NCBI GenBank assembly: GCA_947457935.1
Contig: CANGXP010000015.1
Coordinates: 1-40,194 of the forward strand
Direction: 5' to 3'
DNA: 40,194 nt
Origin: Alphaproteobacteria bacterium
Lineage (GTDB): Bacteria; Pseudomonadota; Alphaproteobacteria; JAJTHO01; CANGXP01
Both the position numbers and the translations under genes were made by a program. Each line of letters begins with the position of its first letter. Positions within the stretch are counted from its first letter, which is position 1. Below, one piece after another: positions 7,655 through 17,119 of the stretch. The notes beneath the pieces were generated by a model, which did no database searches, was not told where the DNA came from, and worked only from the letters and a program-made list of their open reading frames with translations.

Positions 7655-8588
7655 TAACCACATCAGCTATAATAGGGAGATGATCCGACCCCGCACAGTT
7701 GCCAATTTTCTTATCAACAACAGCTATATCTGGCGAGACAAGCACTTGATCAATGGGGATGCGCAAGAATGCTGGCAGATCACACGACCATGAAAAATAA
7801 GGTAGAAGCTGCATCTGCGTATTGCGCAACCCAGAATGCGCAATATAGTCGCGAAACGCGCGTACAAAAGGGGTGGTGTTATGATCTCCCGCTAGTAACA
7901 CAGGCTCTTTTAGGTTTGCTACATAATTTGCAATAATGCCTAAATGCCTATCTCTATCTCGCATCCGCGTTGCGTTTGTAGGCGAAGGTGTGTGCACTCC
8001 AATAAAATTAAAAACGCCCTTATCTCCTTGTAAAACAACGTGTAACAAACGATTTCCCACTTTTGGAAAACGAACAATTTTTGCGCTCACAATCGGAACT
8101 TTTGAGAAAAACAAAAATTGATTCCAGTTTTCGCCCATTTTAGGAAAACGGTATGGGTACTGCTCGTTAATTGCTTTTAACTGATCTTGCAGCGGTGTTG
8201 TTGCCTCAACCATAAACAAAACATCGGGATTGTTGCGTTCAATCTCCGCCTGCACCGCCGCATAGTCCGTATTATAGGCATACACATTAAAGTGCATCAC
8301 GCGTAGCGCATTTTGTTGAGGGGCAACATGCGTTGCCTGATTATCGTATATTTTAACAAAGTCGTATGTATTTAAGGCAACTGCCATCACGGCAATAATA
8401 CTTGCAACACACTTCTTTTGAAGAAGGCATACACACGCGAATATAGCACCAAACAAAACGAGTTGCGTGCGAAATTCTGCAAATAAATCAAACAGAAAAT
8501 ACAGCGGTTGTGCGTAAACACTTACAATTGTTATGCAGCCATACAAAACCGCGAGTACAGACAATAACGAACAGTGTTTTTTTATCAC
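7644..8588 (-). CDS. Membrane-anchored endonuclease/exonuclease/phosphatase-fold protein
   Basis: The 314-residue product has three hydrophobic helices in its first about 80 residues, then an EEP domain: VMHFNVYAYN (metal-site Asn), PDVLFMVEAT (catalytic Glu), GVHTPSP, LLAGDHNTTP (Asp/Asn pair, in place of the common GDFN) and the C-terminal SDHLPI. These are the residues of the Mg-dependent phosphodiesterase fold. The domain order matches a bacterial group with an N-terminal membrane anchor and probably a periplasmic catalytic domain; the substrate is unknown. The start is GTG 8588, with AAGAG 5-6 nt ahead, 9 nt after the stop of the chemoreceptor-like gene, so it is probably in one operon with it. 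Confidence 0.8.
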   Translation of the reverse strand: MIKKHCSLLSVLAVLYGCITIVSVYAQPLYFLFDLFAEFRTQLVLFGAIFACVCLLQKKCVASIIAVMAVALNTYDFVKIYDNQATHVAPQQNALRVMHFNVYAYNTDYAAVQAEIERNNPDVLFMVEATTPLQDQLKAINEQYPYRFPKMGENWNQFLFFSKVPIVSAKIVRFPKVGNRLLHVVLQGDKGVFNFIGVHTPSPTNATRMRDRDRHLGIIANYVANLKEPVLLAGDHNTTPFVRAFRDYIAHSGLRNTQMQLLPYFSWSCDLPAFLRIPIDQVLVSPDIAVVDKKIGNCAGSDHLPIIADVVITR

Positions 8589-8597
8589 AAACAGCTC

Positions 8598-10634
8598 TTA
8601 TGATGCAGAAGGCAACGCTGGCTTAGTTGGGCGTTCAGTCAAAATTTTACGCATGTCCTCCAGCGTTTCTAAGGCTTCTGCCGCAATACTTCTCACTTTA
8701 ATAGAATTATTGCTAGATTGAATAATCTCACCACTAATATCAAGCATGAGAATAGCCAATCGTCCTGCTTGGAACGCAGCATTTTGCACTTGTGAATAAT
8801 GCTCGTGTACATAATCTCTGCACTCTCGCCCCTTAGTTAGTAACGATCCTGCCAGCATGACGTTCTGGCGAATAGAGGCAGAGAGCGTATCTGCCGCTTG
8901 CACGCTTTCTTGCGTCATTTTATGCATCATGGTGATGTCTCGTTCAACCACCATCCCTGCTTCACTGAAATGCTTAGATAAACGGCAAATATCTTCGATC
9001 ATTTTGTTGATAGTTTCTTTGGAATGATCGCGATGATATTCCGCAATTTTTGCATTTTGCGATAAAATCGTGACCTCATCACTCAGGCTTGCAAGGGCGC
9101 GTAGCGTCTCTCCCAAACGAAAAACAGCCATTTGCATGTTGCGCGTGCGAACTTCGTTACGTGCTGAAAATAAATCAAGGTCTGCGGCAAGGGTAGCCTT
9201 GGTTTCAATGGCTGTGCTCATGCCTTCTACTTGGCGCAACAGCTCCTGCATGATGTTGGATGCTTCTGTGACGAATTTGCGTGTTTGATCCGCCAAATCT
9301 GCCCCTTCACTGGCTCTTTCACTCGCGGTGCTGGCATAATCAAAAATCTTTTGCGCAACTTCAGAGAATTCCTCTGTTTTACGATAGGCTTTATTAAGCG
9401 AAGCAATGTATTGCGGGGTAATGGTGGCAAGTGGGGCTTGAACATCTTGTTGTTCTTGTTCCACAACGATGGTTTCAGAAGCATCTCCACCATTCGGCGC
9501 TGCTAATAATTGATTACTTTGCATCCGCTCTAACATGCCATTAATAGCCCGTGCGAGTGCGCCGATTTCATCACGCCGTTCCATCCCTGGTACAGGCATT
9601 CTTTTGCGTGTAATATAGGCATGAGAGGTATAGCTGATAAGCGTTTCAATAGGTTTTTGAAAATGAATATAGGCATGAATAACGGCGTATAACAACCCAA
9701 GCCCTAGAAACAAAAATCCAAAAATTAATAAATAGCGGACAGTTGAAAAAATTTTATCAAATTTACGCCCATCAATTTTGCTTAACGCCTCATGCCACGG
9801 GGTTGCAAGCAAGGGATTAACTTGATTAATCGATTCAACCATGCTGGACGCACTTAGCTCATCAAGAATTTCTTTTAGCTCTTCTTGCTGTCTGCCAATA
9901 ACGTCTACTTCGGTATAAAATGCTGTTAATTTCACGCGTACATCAGCTAATTTTTCTTGAGCAACACGGCTTGTACTGGTGTCAATTTGCGTGATGCCAT
10001 CCTCAATACTCAAAAATGTTTGCCGAGCAGCAGTTGCGGTTGCATCATTGCCCGTTACAATATATTGAGTTGTATATAGCACTCCTTCTTGAAAACGACC
10101 CATAATTTGTGAGAGTGCGTTAGCAGCGTCTTGTTCCTTTACAATCAGCGCATCTCGAATATCAGAAAACTGTGCGATAATTTTTTGCGATTGCGGCAAA
10201 ATTTCTTTATCAGTAATTGCTGCCAATTCTGTAGCAAGATCAGCCGCGTTTTTGATTTTTTCCACAATATCTTGGCGGTTTTTGTCACTTGTTTGAAGTG
10301 ATTTTATCCACTCTGGTTGCGTTGCCCCGGCTGATAAATCAAAACTAAGTGTATCGTACTCTTTATTAATCTCTAAAAACCGTGCGAAAGCATCAGTATT
10401 CTTTGATTTCAGAGCCGTTTCAAGAGATTTTTTCCAGCTATCAACAGTCTTATCAAGACTAAAAGCAGTCACTACATCAATATCGGTAGTGTCGTTTGGT
10501 AGAAAGTGACGAATTTTTTCAGCACGTTCAATATAAAACATGACTAACGATAGGACAATAAGTGGAATAACATACGCGATGAGATAGCTAACGTAAACCG
10601 TGATGCCCAAACTTTTGGTGACAGATCTTTTCAT
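8598..10634 (-). CDS. Chemoreceptor-like transmembrane protein with HAMP domain, degenerate signalling tip
   Basis: The 678-residue product has TM1 (about 10-34), a long helical periplasmic domain (about 35-298), TM2 (about 299-322), a HAMP-like segment (about 323-375, ending RRDEIGALARAINGMLERMQ) and a long cytoplasmic coiled coil. The layout is that of a methyl-accepting chemotaxis protein. At the place of the conserved tip (E-x-x-x-L-A-x-N-A-x-I-E-A-A-R-A-G-E) it reads VTILSQNAKIAEYHRDHSKE (521-540), keeping only the N-A-x-I core. CheA/CheW coupling is therefore doubtful. No che genes are nearby. It may act as a membrane sensor or scaffold of another kind. A short membrane protein precedes it and an EEP protein follows it on the same strand. 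Confidence 0.75.
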   Translation of the reverse strand: MKRSVTKSLGITVYVSYLIAYVIPLIVLSLVMFYIERAEKIRHFLPNDTTDIDVVTAFSLDKTVDSWKKSLETALKSKNTDAFARFLEINKEYDTLSFDLSAGATQPEWIKSLQTSDKNRQDIVEKIKNAADLATELAAITDKEILPQSQKIIAQFSDIRDALIVKEQDAANALSQIMGRFQEGVLYTTQYIVTGNDATATAARQTFLSIEDGITQIDTSTSRVAQEKLADVRVKLTAFYTEVDVIGRQQEELKEILDELSASSMVESINQVNPLLATPWHEALSKIDGRKFDKIFSTVRYLLIFGFLFLGLGLLYAVIHAYIHFQKPIETLISYTSHAYITRKRMPVPGMERRDEIGALARAINGMLERMQSNQLLAAPNGGDASETIVVEQEQQDVQAPLATITPQYIASLNKAYRKTEEFSEVAQKIFDYASTASERASEGADLADQTRKFVTEASNIMQELLRQVEGMSTAIETKATLAADLDLFSARNEVRTRNMQMAVFRLGETLRALASLSDEVTILSQNAKIAEYHRDHSKETINKMIEDICRLSKHFSEAGMVVERDITMMHKMTQESVQAADTLSASIRQNVMLAGSLLTKGRECRDYVHEHYSQVQNAAFQAGRLAILMLDISGEIIQSSNNSIKVRSIAAEALETLEDMRKILTERPTKPALPSAS

Positions 10635-10651
10635 GTTTTAGACCGTTGTTG

Positions 10652-10903
10652 TTAGTTTTTATGACGAACTTTACCCTCAATAATGATAATGCTGTCAGTC
10701 CCCTCGTCTGTTTTTGTTACTCGCACTTTTTCTTCTACAATCGCCCACAGCATGAGTGCAAGCCCTGCGACCAAAAACACCACGAGGATGAAAATAATCG
10801 CGGAAGATAGTAAACTTAACAACGAAAACAACAGGCTTCCGACAACGAACAGCAAGGGTAGTCCGATAATAACAGCCAAAGCCTTGAGAATCAGTTCCTT
10901 CAT
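10652..10903 (-). CDS. Small membrane protein, 83 aa
   Basis: Hydrophobic residues 7-55 form one long or two closely spaced membrane helices (LAVIIGLPLLFVVGSLLFSL and IIFILVVFLVAGLALMLWAI), followed by a charged tail EEKVRVTKTDEG. The family is not recognised. It lies 17 nt upstream of the chemoreceptor-like gene on the same strand and probably shares its transcript. Confidence 0.6.
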   Translation of the reverse strand: MKELILKALAVIIGLPLLFVVGSLLFSLLSLLSSAIIFILVVFLVAGLALMLWAIVEEKVRVTKTDEGTDSIIIIEGKVRHKN

Positions 10904-11030
10904 GGATTTAATCCTTTTTAGAACGCTGTTTATAGCAAACTGTTTTTTTAATTGATAGTGTAACTTGCATTATCTGAAGAAACCGAGTAGCAGAAAACAT
11001 CTTTTAAAAAAGTTTAGGAAATATAGCCAC

Positions 11031-12848
11031 ATGTCTCGCCGTAATATCGCCATCATCGCCCACGTTGACCATGGTAAAACCACTCTTGTGGATGCCTTAT
11101 TGAAGCAAAGCGGCACGTTCCGTGAAAACCAAAACGTGGCAGTACGCGCCATGGATAGCAACGATTTAGAAAAAGAGCGCGGCATTACCATTCTGGCGAA
11201 ATGTACCTCTGTGGTATGGGAAGACACCCGTATTAATATTATTGACACCCCGGGGCACGCCGATTTTGGTGGCGAGGTTGAGCGCATTTTAAGTATGGTA
11301 GACGGTGTTGTGTTACTTGTGGATGCCGCAGAAGGCCCGCTCCCGCAAACAAAATTCGTGGTCGGCAAAGCATTGCAGTTGGGCTTAAAGCCGATTGTGG
11401 TGGTGAATAAAATTGACCGTCCCGATGCCCGCATTGAAGAAGTGCACGAAGAAGTGTTTGATTTGTTTATCGCGATGGAAGCATCTGACGAACAGCTTGA
11501 TTTCCCCACGCTCTATGCGTCTGGGCGTGAAGGTTGGGCATTGAAAGACCTCAATGATGAGAAAAAAGACCTCAAACCCTTGTTTGATCTGATTGTCAAC
11601 CATGTTCCAGAGCCTAAGGGTGACAAAACCCAACCTGCTGCCATGCTGGCAACCCTTTTGGAGATTGACCCCTACTTAGGGCGCGTGCTCACAGGCAAAA
11701 TTATCTCTGGGACGATTAAGCAAAACATGCCTGTTAAGGTATTAGATTTAAACAGCAATTTCATTGAGCAAGGGCGTATCAGCAAAGTACTGACATTCCA
11801 TGGTCTGCAACGCATTCCCGCTGAAGAGGCCTATGCAGGGGATATTGTGGCAGTAGCGGGCTTAAGCAAAGCAACCGTTGCCTATACGATTTGTGCACCT
11901 GAAGTTGAAACGGCTTTGAAAGCCATCCCCATTGACCCCCCCACCTTGGCAATGACCTTCTCTGTGAACAACTCACCCTTGGCTGGAACAGAAGGTGATA
12001 AAGTGACCTCCCGGCAGATTGCCGCCCGTTTGCTCGCGGAAGCCGAGGCGAATGTTGCGATTCAAGTACGCGAAACAGAAGACAAAGACGCACTAGAAGT
12101 TGCAGGACGCGGCGAATTACAACTCGGTGTTCTCATTGAAACCATGCGTCGTGAAGGCTTTGAATTGTCCATCAGCCGCCCACGCGTGCTGTTTCAAACC
12201 GATGAAAACGGGCAAAAACTAGAGCCTTTTGAAGAAGTTATCGTTGATGTGGATGAAGTTTACAGCGGCGCGGTGATGGAATTCCTGTCACTCCGTAAAG
12301 CAGAATTGCAAGACATGCGCAGCAGTGGCGCGGGCAAAAGCCGTCTTGCCTTCATCATGCCGTCACGCGGACTCATTGGTCTGCATAGCGAATTCCTTAC
12401 CATTACCCGTGGTACAGGCCTCATGAACCGCTTGTTCCATGGCTATATGCCCTATAAAGGCAACTTGGCAGGGCGGCGCAACGGCGTGCTGATTTCGACA
12501 GACGCAGGGGAAGCGCAAGCCTACTCCCTCTTTAACATTGAAGAGCGCGGTATTTTGTTCATTCCGCCGCTTGCTAAAGTGTATCAAGGGATGATTATTG
12601 GCGAACATAGCCGTGATAATGATCTTGAAGTCAACCCGCTGAAAGCAAAGCAGCTTACCAACATTCGTGCTTCAGGTAAAGACGAGGCGATTCGCTTAAC
12701 ACCACCGAAAATCCTCACGCTTGAGCAAGCGATTGCCTATATTGAGGAAGACGAGTTGGTAGAAGTAACGCCTGCGTGCATTCGTCTCCGCAAGCGTCAT
12801 CTTGATCCGAATGAGCGTAAACGGGCGACAAAAACAAAATCTGACTAA
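11031..12848 (+). CDS. typA: Translational GTPase TypA/BipA
   Basis: This ribosome-associated GTPase has roles in stress response and large-subunit assembly. The 605 residues begin MSRRNIAIIAHVDHGKTTLVDALL (P-loop AHVDHGKT), followed by EKERGITI (switch I), DTPGHADFGGEVER (G3) and NKIDRP (G4), then EF-G-like domains and the BipA-specific C-terminus. ATG 11031 is chosen because AGGAA lies 10 nt upstream and the protein then starts exactly at the conserved N-terminus; an in-frame ATG at 10965 would add 22 unconserved residues. It is monocistronic, divergent from the small membrane protein. Confidence 0.97.
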   Translation: MSRRNIAIIAHVDHGKTTLVDALLKQSGTFRENQNVAVRAMDSNDLEKERGITILAKCTSVVWEDTRINIIDTPGHADFGGEVERILSMVDGVVLLVDAAEGPLPQTKFVVGKALQLGLKPIVVVNKIDRPDARIEEVHEEVFDLFIAMEASDEQLDFPTLYASGREGWALKDLNDEKKDLKPLFDLIVNHVPEPKGDKTQPAAMLATLLEIDPYLGRVLTGKIISGTIKQNMPVKVLDLNSNFIEQGRISKVLTFHGLQRIPAEEAYAGDIVAVAGLSKATVAYTICAPEVETALKAIPIDPPTLAMTFSVNNSPLAGTEGDKVTSRQIAARLLAEAEANVAIQVRETEDKDALEVAGRGELQLGVLIETMRREGFELSISRPRVLFQTDENGQKLEPFEEVIVDVDEVYSGAVMEFLSLRKAELQDMRSSGAGKSRLAFIMPSRGLIGLHSEFLTITRGTGLMNRLFHGYMPYKGNLAGRRNGVLISTDAGEAQAYSLFNIEERGILFIPPLAKVYQGMIIGEHSRDNDLEVNPLKAKQLTNIRASGKDEAIRLTPPKILTLEQAIAYIEEDELVEVTPACIRLRKRHLDPNERKRATKTKSD

Positions 12849-13009
12849 AAAAACCCCACCCTCAGGTTTTAAAATGCGTCTATTTCGCGCTTAAATCGTC
12901 ACCAGGTAGCCTTTGAGAATTTTTAGCTAGCATGGTAGGCGAAAATTTTTATAGGGTGTCTGGTGCTAATCCTGCGACGTTTTTTATCGTTCATAAAAAT
13001 GAGTTCCTG

Positions 13010-13924
13010 ATGCAACGCAATTTCATCCTCATTTCTGCGGCGAATGACAAGTATGTACCGTATTTGTCAGCAACCTTGGCATCGCTCCAGCCAATTATAA
13101 TGCTCTATGACGTTGGGATTTACGACTTAGGCTTGTCGGAAAGTAGCAAAAACGCGCTGTCTGCCCTGTGTGACGGGCGCGTCACCTTTGTTGACCCGCA
13201 GTGGTGTCGCCCTGTGCCGAACCAAGACTCTTTGCCTTCCTACAAAAAAGTGTTCCTTGCCAAAGCCTTTATTCCCGATTTTTTCCCAAGTTATCAGGGC
13301 TATGTGTGGATTGATGCGGATATGTGGTTTCCGCAACCCTCCGCTATCGAAGACTACATCGCAGCAAGCGAAAAAACGGGTTTTGCGGTGAGCTATGAGT
13401 GCCACCCCAGCTATGAAACCATTCTTAAATATCGTACCCTATCAGTGTTCGGCAAAACCTTTATAAAGGGAACGAAATCTTATAAATTCAACAAGATACA
13501 GCGATATTTCGGGCTTGCCGCTGCTATAAAATGGGGGCTAACCCCCGTGATGAACTCAGGGATTTTCTGCATTCGCCATGATTCAGCCGCATGGAAGCAC
13601 TGGCAACACAAAATTCTAACCGCCGATCTCTCCAAAGAAGGCAACCGCACACAAATTTGCGACCAAACCTGCCTTGATATTGGCACGAAAGAGGCAGACT
13701 TGCTGCCGACACCCATGCCTGCCACGCATAATTGGTGTGTGGAGCTTGCACGCCCCCTATTATGCAGCGAAACCAAAGCGTTACTAGACCCCATGTTTCC
13801 CCATTTGCCTATCAAAGTGGTGCATTTGCTGGGCGATTCGATGACGCAATCGTATCCGATCCAAAAAACGGATGGAACAACGATTGAGACAAAACTAACA
13901 GCAGAGGCAATTCATGCCCTCTAA
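13010..13924 (+). CDS. Glycosyltransferase (GT-A fold, GT8-like)
   Basis: The 304-residue product starts MQRNFILISAANDKYVPYLSATLASL, typical of nucleotide-sugar transferases, and carries a D-x-D metal site in GYVWIDADMWF (about residues 96-106). LTPVMNSGIFCIR matches the acceptor-side region of GT8-like enzymes, and a His-containing HLLGDS lies near the end. The acceptor and sugar cannot be told. ATG 13010 is preferred; the frame stays open back to ATG 12932 but those 26 residues look unlike the family. Its end overlaps the anmK start by 11 nt, so the two are probably co-translated. Confidence 0.7.
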   Translation: MQRNFILISAANDKYVPYLSATLASLQPIIMLYDVGIYDLGLSESSKNALSALCDGRVTFVDPQWCRPVPNQDSLPSYKKVFLAKAFIPDFFPSYQGYVWIDADMWFPQPSAIEDYIAASEKTGFAVSYECHPSYETILKYRTLSVFGKTFIKGTKSYKFNKIQRYFGLAAAIKWGLTPVMNSGIFCIRHDSAAWKHWQHKILTADLSKEGNRTQICDQTCLDIGTKEADLLPTPMPATHNWCVELARPLLCSETKALLDPMFPHLPIKVVHLLGDSMTQSYPIQKTDGTTIETKLTAEAIHAL

Positions 13925-14990
13925 CATGCTGATTATCGGCCTGATGAGCGGCACTTCTGCGGACGGCATTGATGCTGCCTTATTGCACACCGATGGCGTT
14001 GATTTCGCGGAACGTTTAGGGGGCGTTACAATCCCCTATTCTGCTGATTTTTCAGCACAATTGTTGCAGACTGCACAAACACATATCGCTGATGAAGCGT
14101 TAGTAAGAGAACTTACCAAACGCCATGCAGTAGCCGTTACCGCCTTGTTACAGCAAACGGGCTATACGGCTCAAAACATTGATTACCTTGGGTTTCATGG
14201 ACACACGATTGACCATGCGCCTCAAGAACGCCGCACGGTGCAAATCGGCGATGCGGGGTTATTAGCGCGTCTCACAGGCATTAATGTTGTCTATGATTTT
14301 CGCAAAGACGATGTCGCAGCAGGCGGGCAAGGCGCCCCCCTTGTGCCGCTATATCACCAAGCCGTTGCAAAAAACTGGCAAAAACCCGTTGTGTTGATCA
14401 ATATTGGCGGCGTTGCGAATGTGACGTATATTGATGAGGATAGACTGCTAGCGTTTGATACAGGGGTGGGCAACGCCCTATTAAATGACTGGATGCAGCA
14501 AAAAACGAGGCAGTCTTTTGATAATAAAGGAAAAAATGCAAGAGCAGGACGGGTTGATGAAGCAATTATTACGTCTTTGCTCCAGCATGCTTTTTTTACT
14601 CAACAGCCGCCAAAATCTTTAGATAGAAACGCGTTCAGCCTTGAGTCTGTGAAAAATCTATCTCTTGAAGACGGGGCAGCCACCCTCACGCACTTTACCG
14701 CAAAATCCATTGCACTATCGAAACAATTTTTCCCCAAAGAACCTGTGCAATGGGTTGCTGTCGGCGGCGGCAGGCATAATCATTTTTTACTCGAAACCCT
14801 GCAACAGGCAGTTGCCGCCCCTGTGGTGACGGGTGAAAGTGTAGGGCTGCACAGTGATTTTGTGGAGGCGGAAGCCTTTGCGTACCTTGCCGCTCGCAGC
14901 GTAAAAGGCTTGGCGTTAAGCCTGCCCACCACAACGGGTGTGCCCACACCACTAACGGGCGGGAAAATTGTGCGTGTCGATAATTTGTAA
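13914..14990 (+). CDS. anmK: Anhydro-N-acetylmuramic acid kinase
   Basis: It phosphorylates and hydrolyses 1,6-anhydro-MurNAc to MurNAc-6-phosphate in peptidoglycan recycling. GLMSGTSADGIDAALL near the N-terminus is the ATP-binding signature. GFHGHTIDHAP, QIGDAGLLARLTGINVVYDFRKDDVAAGGQGAPLVPLYH and INIGGVANVTYI are all characteristic. It has 358 residues, near the usual 365-380. AGAGG precedes ATG 13914 by 6 nt; ATG 13926 is an alternative. The 3' end overlaps the convergent ribD by 39 nt. Confidence 0.96.
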   Translation: MPSNMLIIGLMSGTSADGIDAALLHTDGVDFAERLGGVTIPYSADFSAQLLQTAQTHIADEALVRELTKRHAVAVTALLQQTGYTAQNIDYLGFHGHTIDHAPQERRTVQIGDAGLLARLTGINVVYDFRKDDVAAGGQGAPLVPLYHQAVAKNWQKPVVLINIGGVANVTYIDEDRLLAFDTGVGNALLNDWMQQKTRQSFDNKGKNARAGRVDEAIITSLLQHAFFTQQPPKSLDRNAFSLESVKNLSLEDGAATLTHFTAKSIALSKQFFPKEPVQWVAVGGGRHNHFLLETLQQAVAAPVVTGESVGLHSDFVEAEAFAYLAARSVKGLALSLPTTTGVPTPLTGGKIVRVDNL

Positions 14991-16049
14991 AATCGAGTCG
15001 CCAAATTGTTTTGATTCCGAAACGTTTCCTAAAGATGTAGGAATTTCAGTTAAACCTAAGTCAGCAATGCTTGATCTACCTTCGTTTCCAAGGATTTTCG
15101 GTGCGGTGAACCAATACCACCTGTCGATTAAATTATCTTGATGGAGGCTGCTGATAACCGCAGCCCCCCCTTCTACTAAAAGCCTTGTAATGCCTATTTT
15201 CCCTAGCTCTTCGAGCAGAACGCGCAATGGCAGCTGATTCTTTTCAGAAAGGGGTAACACAATCGGCAAAACGTTTCTTTTTCGAAATGATTTAGGGGGA
15301 TAGGTGTTCGCCCCTACCACGCAATAGGTAGGCTGTGTGCCATCAAAAACGTTGTATGTTTCGGGAATTGTCAATGCTTTATCCAACACCACCCGTATGG
15401 GCGAAAATTTTTCTAAGCCTTGGAGGCGGCAATTTAGGCGCGGATTATCCGCCAAAACGGTATTTGTGCCCACCAAAATAGCATCGTATTCAGCGCGCAG
15501 TTTATGACCAAAAGCGCGTGCCACAGGGCTTGTTATCCATTGACTCACGCCGTTACTAAGGGCAATTTTGCCATCCAGCGAGCTTGCCACTTTTACCGCC
15601 ACCAACGGCATCCCTGTTTGTATCCGCTTGAAAAATCCTGCATTTAACGCAAGAGCCTCTTTTTCTAACACCCCTTCTGTGACCACAATGCCTGCTTGTT
15701 TGAGCATCGCAATGCCGCGCCCCGCAACGCGCTCATCCACATCACCTGCTGCTACAACCACCCGCATGACACCCGCTTTTATCAAGGCTTCTGCACAGGG
15801 CGGCGTTTTGCCATGATGGGCACACGGCTCTAATGTCACATACGCGGTTGCGCCGAAAGCGTTACCTCCCGCCTGTTTCAGGGCTTCTGTTTCAGCGTGT
15901 GGTCTCCCTGACGGTTGCGTCCACCCCCGCCCTATAATTTTTCCCTCTTTAATAATAACGCAGCCTACGGCAGGATTAGGAAAAGTATTGCCAAGCCCGC
16001 GTTTTGCAAGGCTTAGGGCATGGTGCATGAACGCGGTAGCATCACTCAT
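14952..16049 (-). CDS. ribD: Riboflavin biosynthesis bifunctional deaminase/reductase RibD
   Basis: It catalyses the second and third steps from GTP to riboflavin. The N-terminal deaminase has its zinc site in HAETEAL (His51, Glu53) and [11 protein letters not shown] (Cys76, Cys85). The C-terminal reductase begins about residue 150 ([15 protein letters not shown]) and includes [15 protein letters not shown]. The length of 365 is normal. The start overlaps the nrdR stop by 4 nt (ATGA). The usual alphaproteobacterial neighbour, riboflavin synthase, does not follow; anmK converges instead with a 39-nt overlap. Confidence 0.96.
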   Translation of the reverse strand: MSDATAFMHHALSLAKRGLGNTFPNPAVGCVIIKEGKIIGRGWTQPSGRPHAETEALKQAGGNAFGATAYVTLEPCAHHGKTPPCAEALIKAGVMRVVVAAGDVDERVAGRGIAMLKQAGIVVTEGVLEKEALALNAGFFKRIQTGMPLVAVKVASSLDGKIALSNGVSQWITSPVARAFGHKLRAEYDAILVGTNTVLADNPRLNCRLQGLEKFSPIRVVLDKALTIPETYNVFDGTQPTYCVVGANTYPPKSFRKRNVLPIVLPLSEKNQLPLRVLLEELGKIGITRLLVEGGAAVISSLHQDNLIDRWYWFTAPKILGNEGRSSIADLGLTEIPTSLGNVSESKQFGDSILQIIDTHNFPAR

Positions 16050-16498
16050 TTCTGGTCTAACGTCCCTAAGAAATCTTCAAAATCTTGCGCCTCGCGGAAA
16101 TTGCGATAGACAGAGGCAAAGCGCACAAACCCCACCTTATCAAGCGGCGCGAGCGTTTCCATAATAATCTCGCCAATTTTTTGCGATTTAATATCGCTAT
16201 CGCCCAAGCTCTCTAACTGGCGCACAATTCCACTCGTGATTTTCTCAATCCGCTCACTGTCAAATGGGCGTTTTCTTAAGGCAATCGCCAAGGAACGTTT
16301 GATTTTCTCGCGATTAAACGGCTCGCGCTTGCTATTGGTTTTCAGCACGAATAACTCGCGCAATTCAATACGTTCAAAAGTAGTAAACCGCCCGCCACAT
16401 TCCGAGCAAAATCGCCTGCGCCGAATGCTCGTGCCATCATCAGACGGGCGCGAGTCTTTTACCTGTGTTTCCAAAAAGCCGCAAAAAGGACATTTCAT
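16046..16498 (-). CDS. nrdR: Transcriptional repressor NrdR
   Basis: This zinc-ribbon/ATP-cone repressor controls ribonucleotide reductase genes. The 150 residues start MKCPFCG, with zinc ligands Cys3, Cys6, Cys31 and Cys34 ([16 protein letters not shown]); the ATP-cone runs from about 48 to 138 ([22 protein letters not shown]). The start codon shares one base with the stop of the upstream toxin gene (TAATG), and its own stop overlaps ribD (ATGA). Its expression may therefore be coupled to the toxin-antitoxin pair. I saw no NrdR-box-like pair in the window. Confidence 0.97.
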   Translation of the reverse strand: MKCPFCGFLETQVKDSRPSDDGTSIRRRRFCSECGGRFTTFERIELRELFVLKTNSKREPFNREKIKRSLAIALRKRPFDSERIEKITSGIVRQLESLGDSDIKSQKIGEIIMETLAPLDKVGFVRFASVYRNFREAQDFEDFLGTLDQK

Positions 16499-16812
16499 TA
16501 TTCACCTACATATCTGACAAGGTGTTGCGGTACATCCATGGAAATATGAAAAATAGCGAGAATAGAAAGCTTACCATCTATTGTTTTCTTAAAGAAAATC
16601 AGGTGTTTTTCGTAGCGGCTACGATAAATTATTGTTTTTCCATGTATAAGATGGGACTGCCAAGGTAGTTTTTTAAGGCTGAGTTTCTCGCAGTGCAACA
16701 ATAAGCCGTTAGTATATTTTTCTGCCTGCCTTACCCCCCATGTCTCTTTTGTATAATCCCAAATAGATTCAATTTGTCGTTTTGCAGCCGCTTCAAGAAA
16801 AAACCGCTTCAT
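16498..16812 (-). CDS. RelE/ParE-family toxin
   Basis: The 104-residue product has the ParE pattern: [32 protein letters not shown] at the N-terminus, and the C-terminal strand pair [36 protein letters not shown], where the family has a bilirubin-like R-I-L-H-x-R-M-D. Known relatives poison gyrase or cleave mRNA; the target here cannot be told. The start overlaps the antitoxin stop by 4 nt (ATGA), the classical arrangement, and the stop overlaps the nrdR start by one base. Confidence 0.85.
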   Translation of the reverse strand: MKRFFLEAAAKRQIESIWDYTKETWGVRQAEKYTNGLLLHCEKLSLKKLPWQSHLIHGKTIIYRSRYEKHLIFFKKTIDGKLSILAIFHISMDVPQHLVRYVGE

Positions 16813-17048
16813 CTTTTTCTTAGCTCTGCCATGAGTTCTTCTGCTGTCACTTCGATATACTCACTCTCATCCGCTTCTAAAGCAGGTCTTAATTTTTCCA
16901 ACAGCCATTCTCGCGCTTCTTGTCTGCCGCGCATGTCTTCTTCCACCAAACGCTTTAAATACGCCTCTACATCGTCGATACTTTCGGCTTGACCAAGTAC
17001 AAACGCAGATAATTCAGGCGAAATATTTAAACTGTGTGGCGAAGACAT
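16809..17048 (-). CDS. ParD-like antitoxin
   Basis: The 79-residue product starts MSSPHSLNISPELSAFVLGQ, a short ribbon-helix-helix-type N-terminus, followed by DDVEAYLKRLVEEDMRGRQEAREWLLEKLRPALEADE and an acidic, probably flexible toxin-binding tail. ATG 17048 is chosen over ATG 17063 because AAGGG stands about 7 nt before it. The upstream DNA holds a consensus -35 and palindromes suited to autorepression. The stop overlaps the toxin start. Confidence 0.82.
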   Translation of the reverse strand: MSSPHSLNISPELSAFVLGQAESIDDVEAYLKRLVEEDMRGRQEAREWLLEKLRPALEADESEYIEVTAEELMAELRKR

Positions 17049-17059
17049 AGAAAACCCTT

Positions 17060-17106
17060 GCAAGTAAATATAGGTATATCTTGCCTTATTACATGGTTTT
17101 TGTCAA
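17060..17106 (-). promoter_or_regulatory. Toxin-antitoxin promoter with palindromic operator
   Basis: Reading the - strand, perfect TTGACA (17106-17101) is followed after 17 nt by CAAGAT (17083-17078). The -10 is covered by an inverted repeat whose outer arms are GCAAG and CTTGC (17084-17080 and 17064-17060), with an inner ATATA-CC-TATAT palindrome. This is the expected layout for repression by a ribbon-helix-helix antitoxin. nrdR and ribD may also be driven from here. Confidence 0.6.
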
Positions 17107-17119
17107 TTTTTGGTTGAGA

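Noticed and set aside
10970-11509. 179-aa reading frame antisense to typA
   Set aside because: It mirrors the well-conserved typA codons, is Ser/Thr-rich without domain features and has no ribosome-binding site.
12849-12880. Terminator after typA (AAAACC / GGTTTT stem)
   Set aside because: The stem is weak and AT-rich and no T-run follows.
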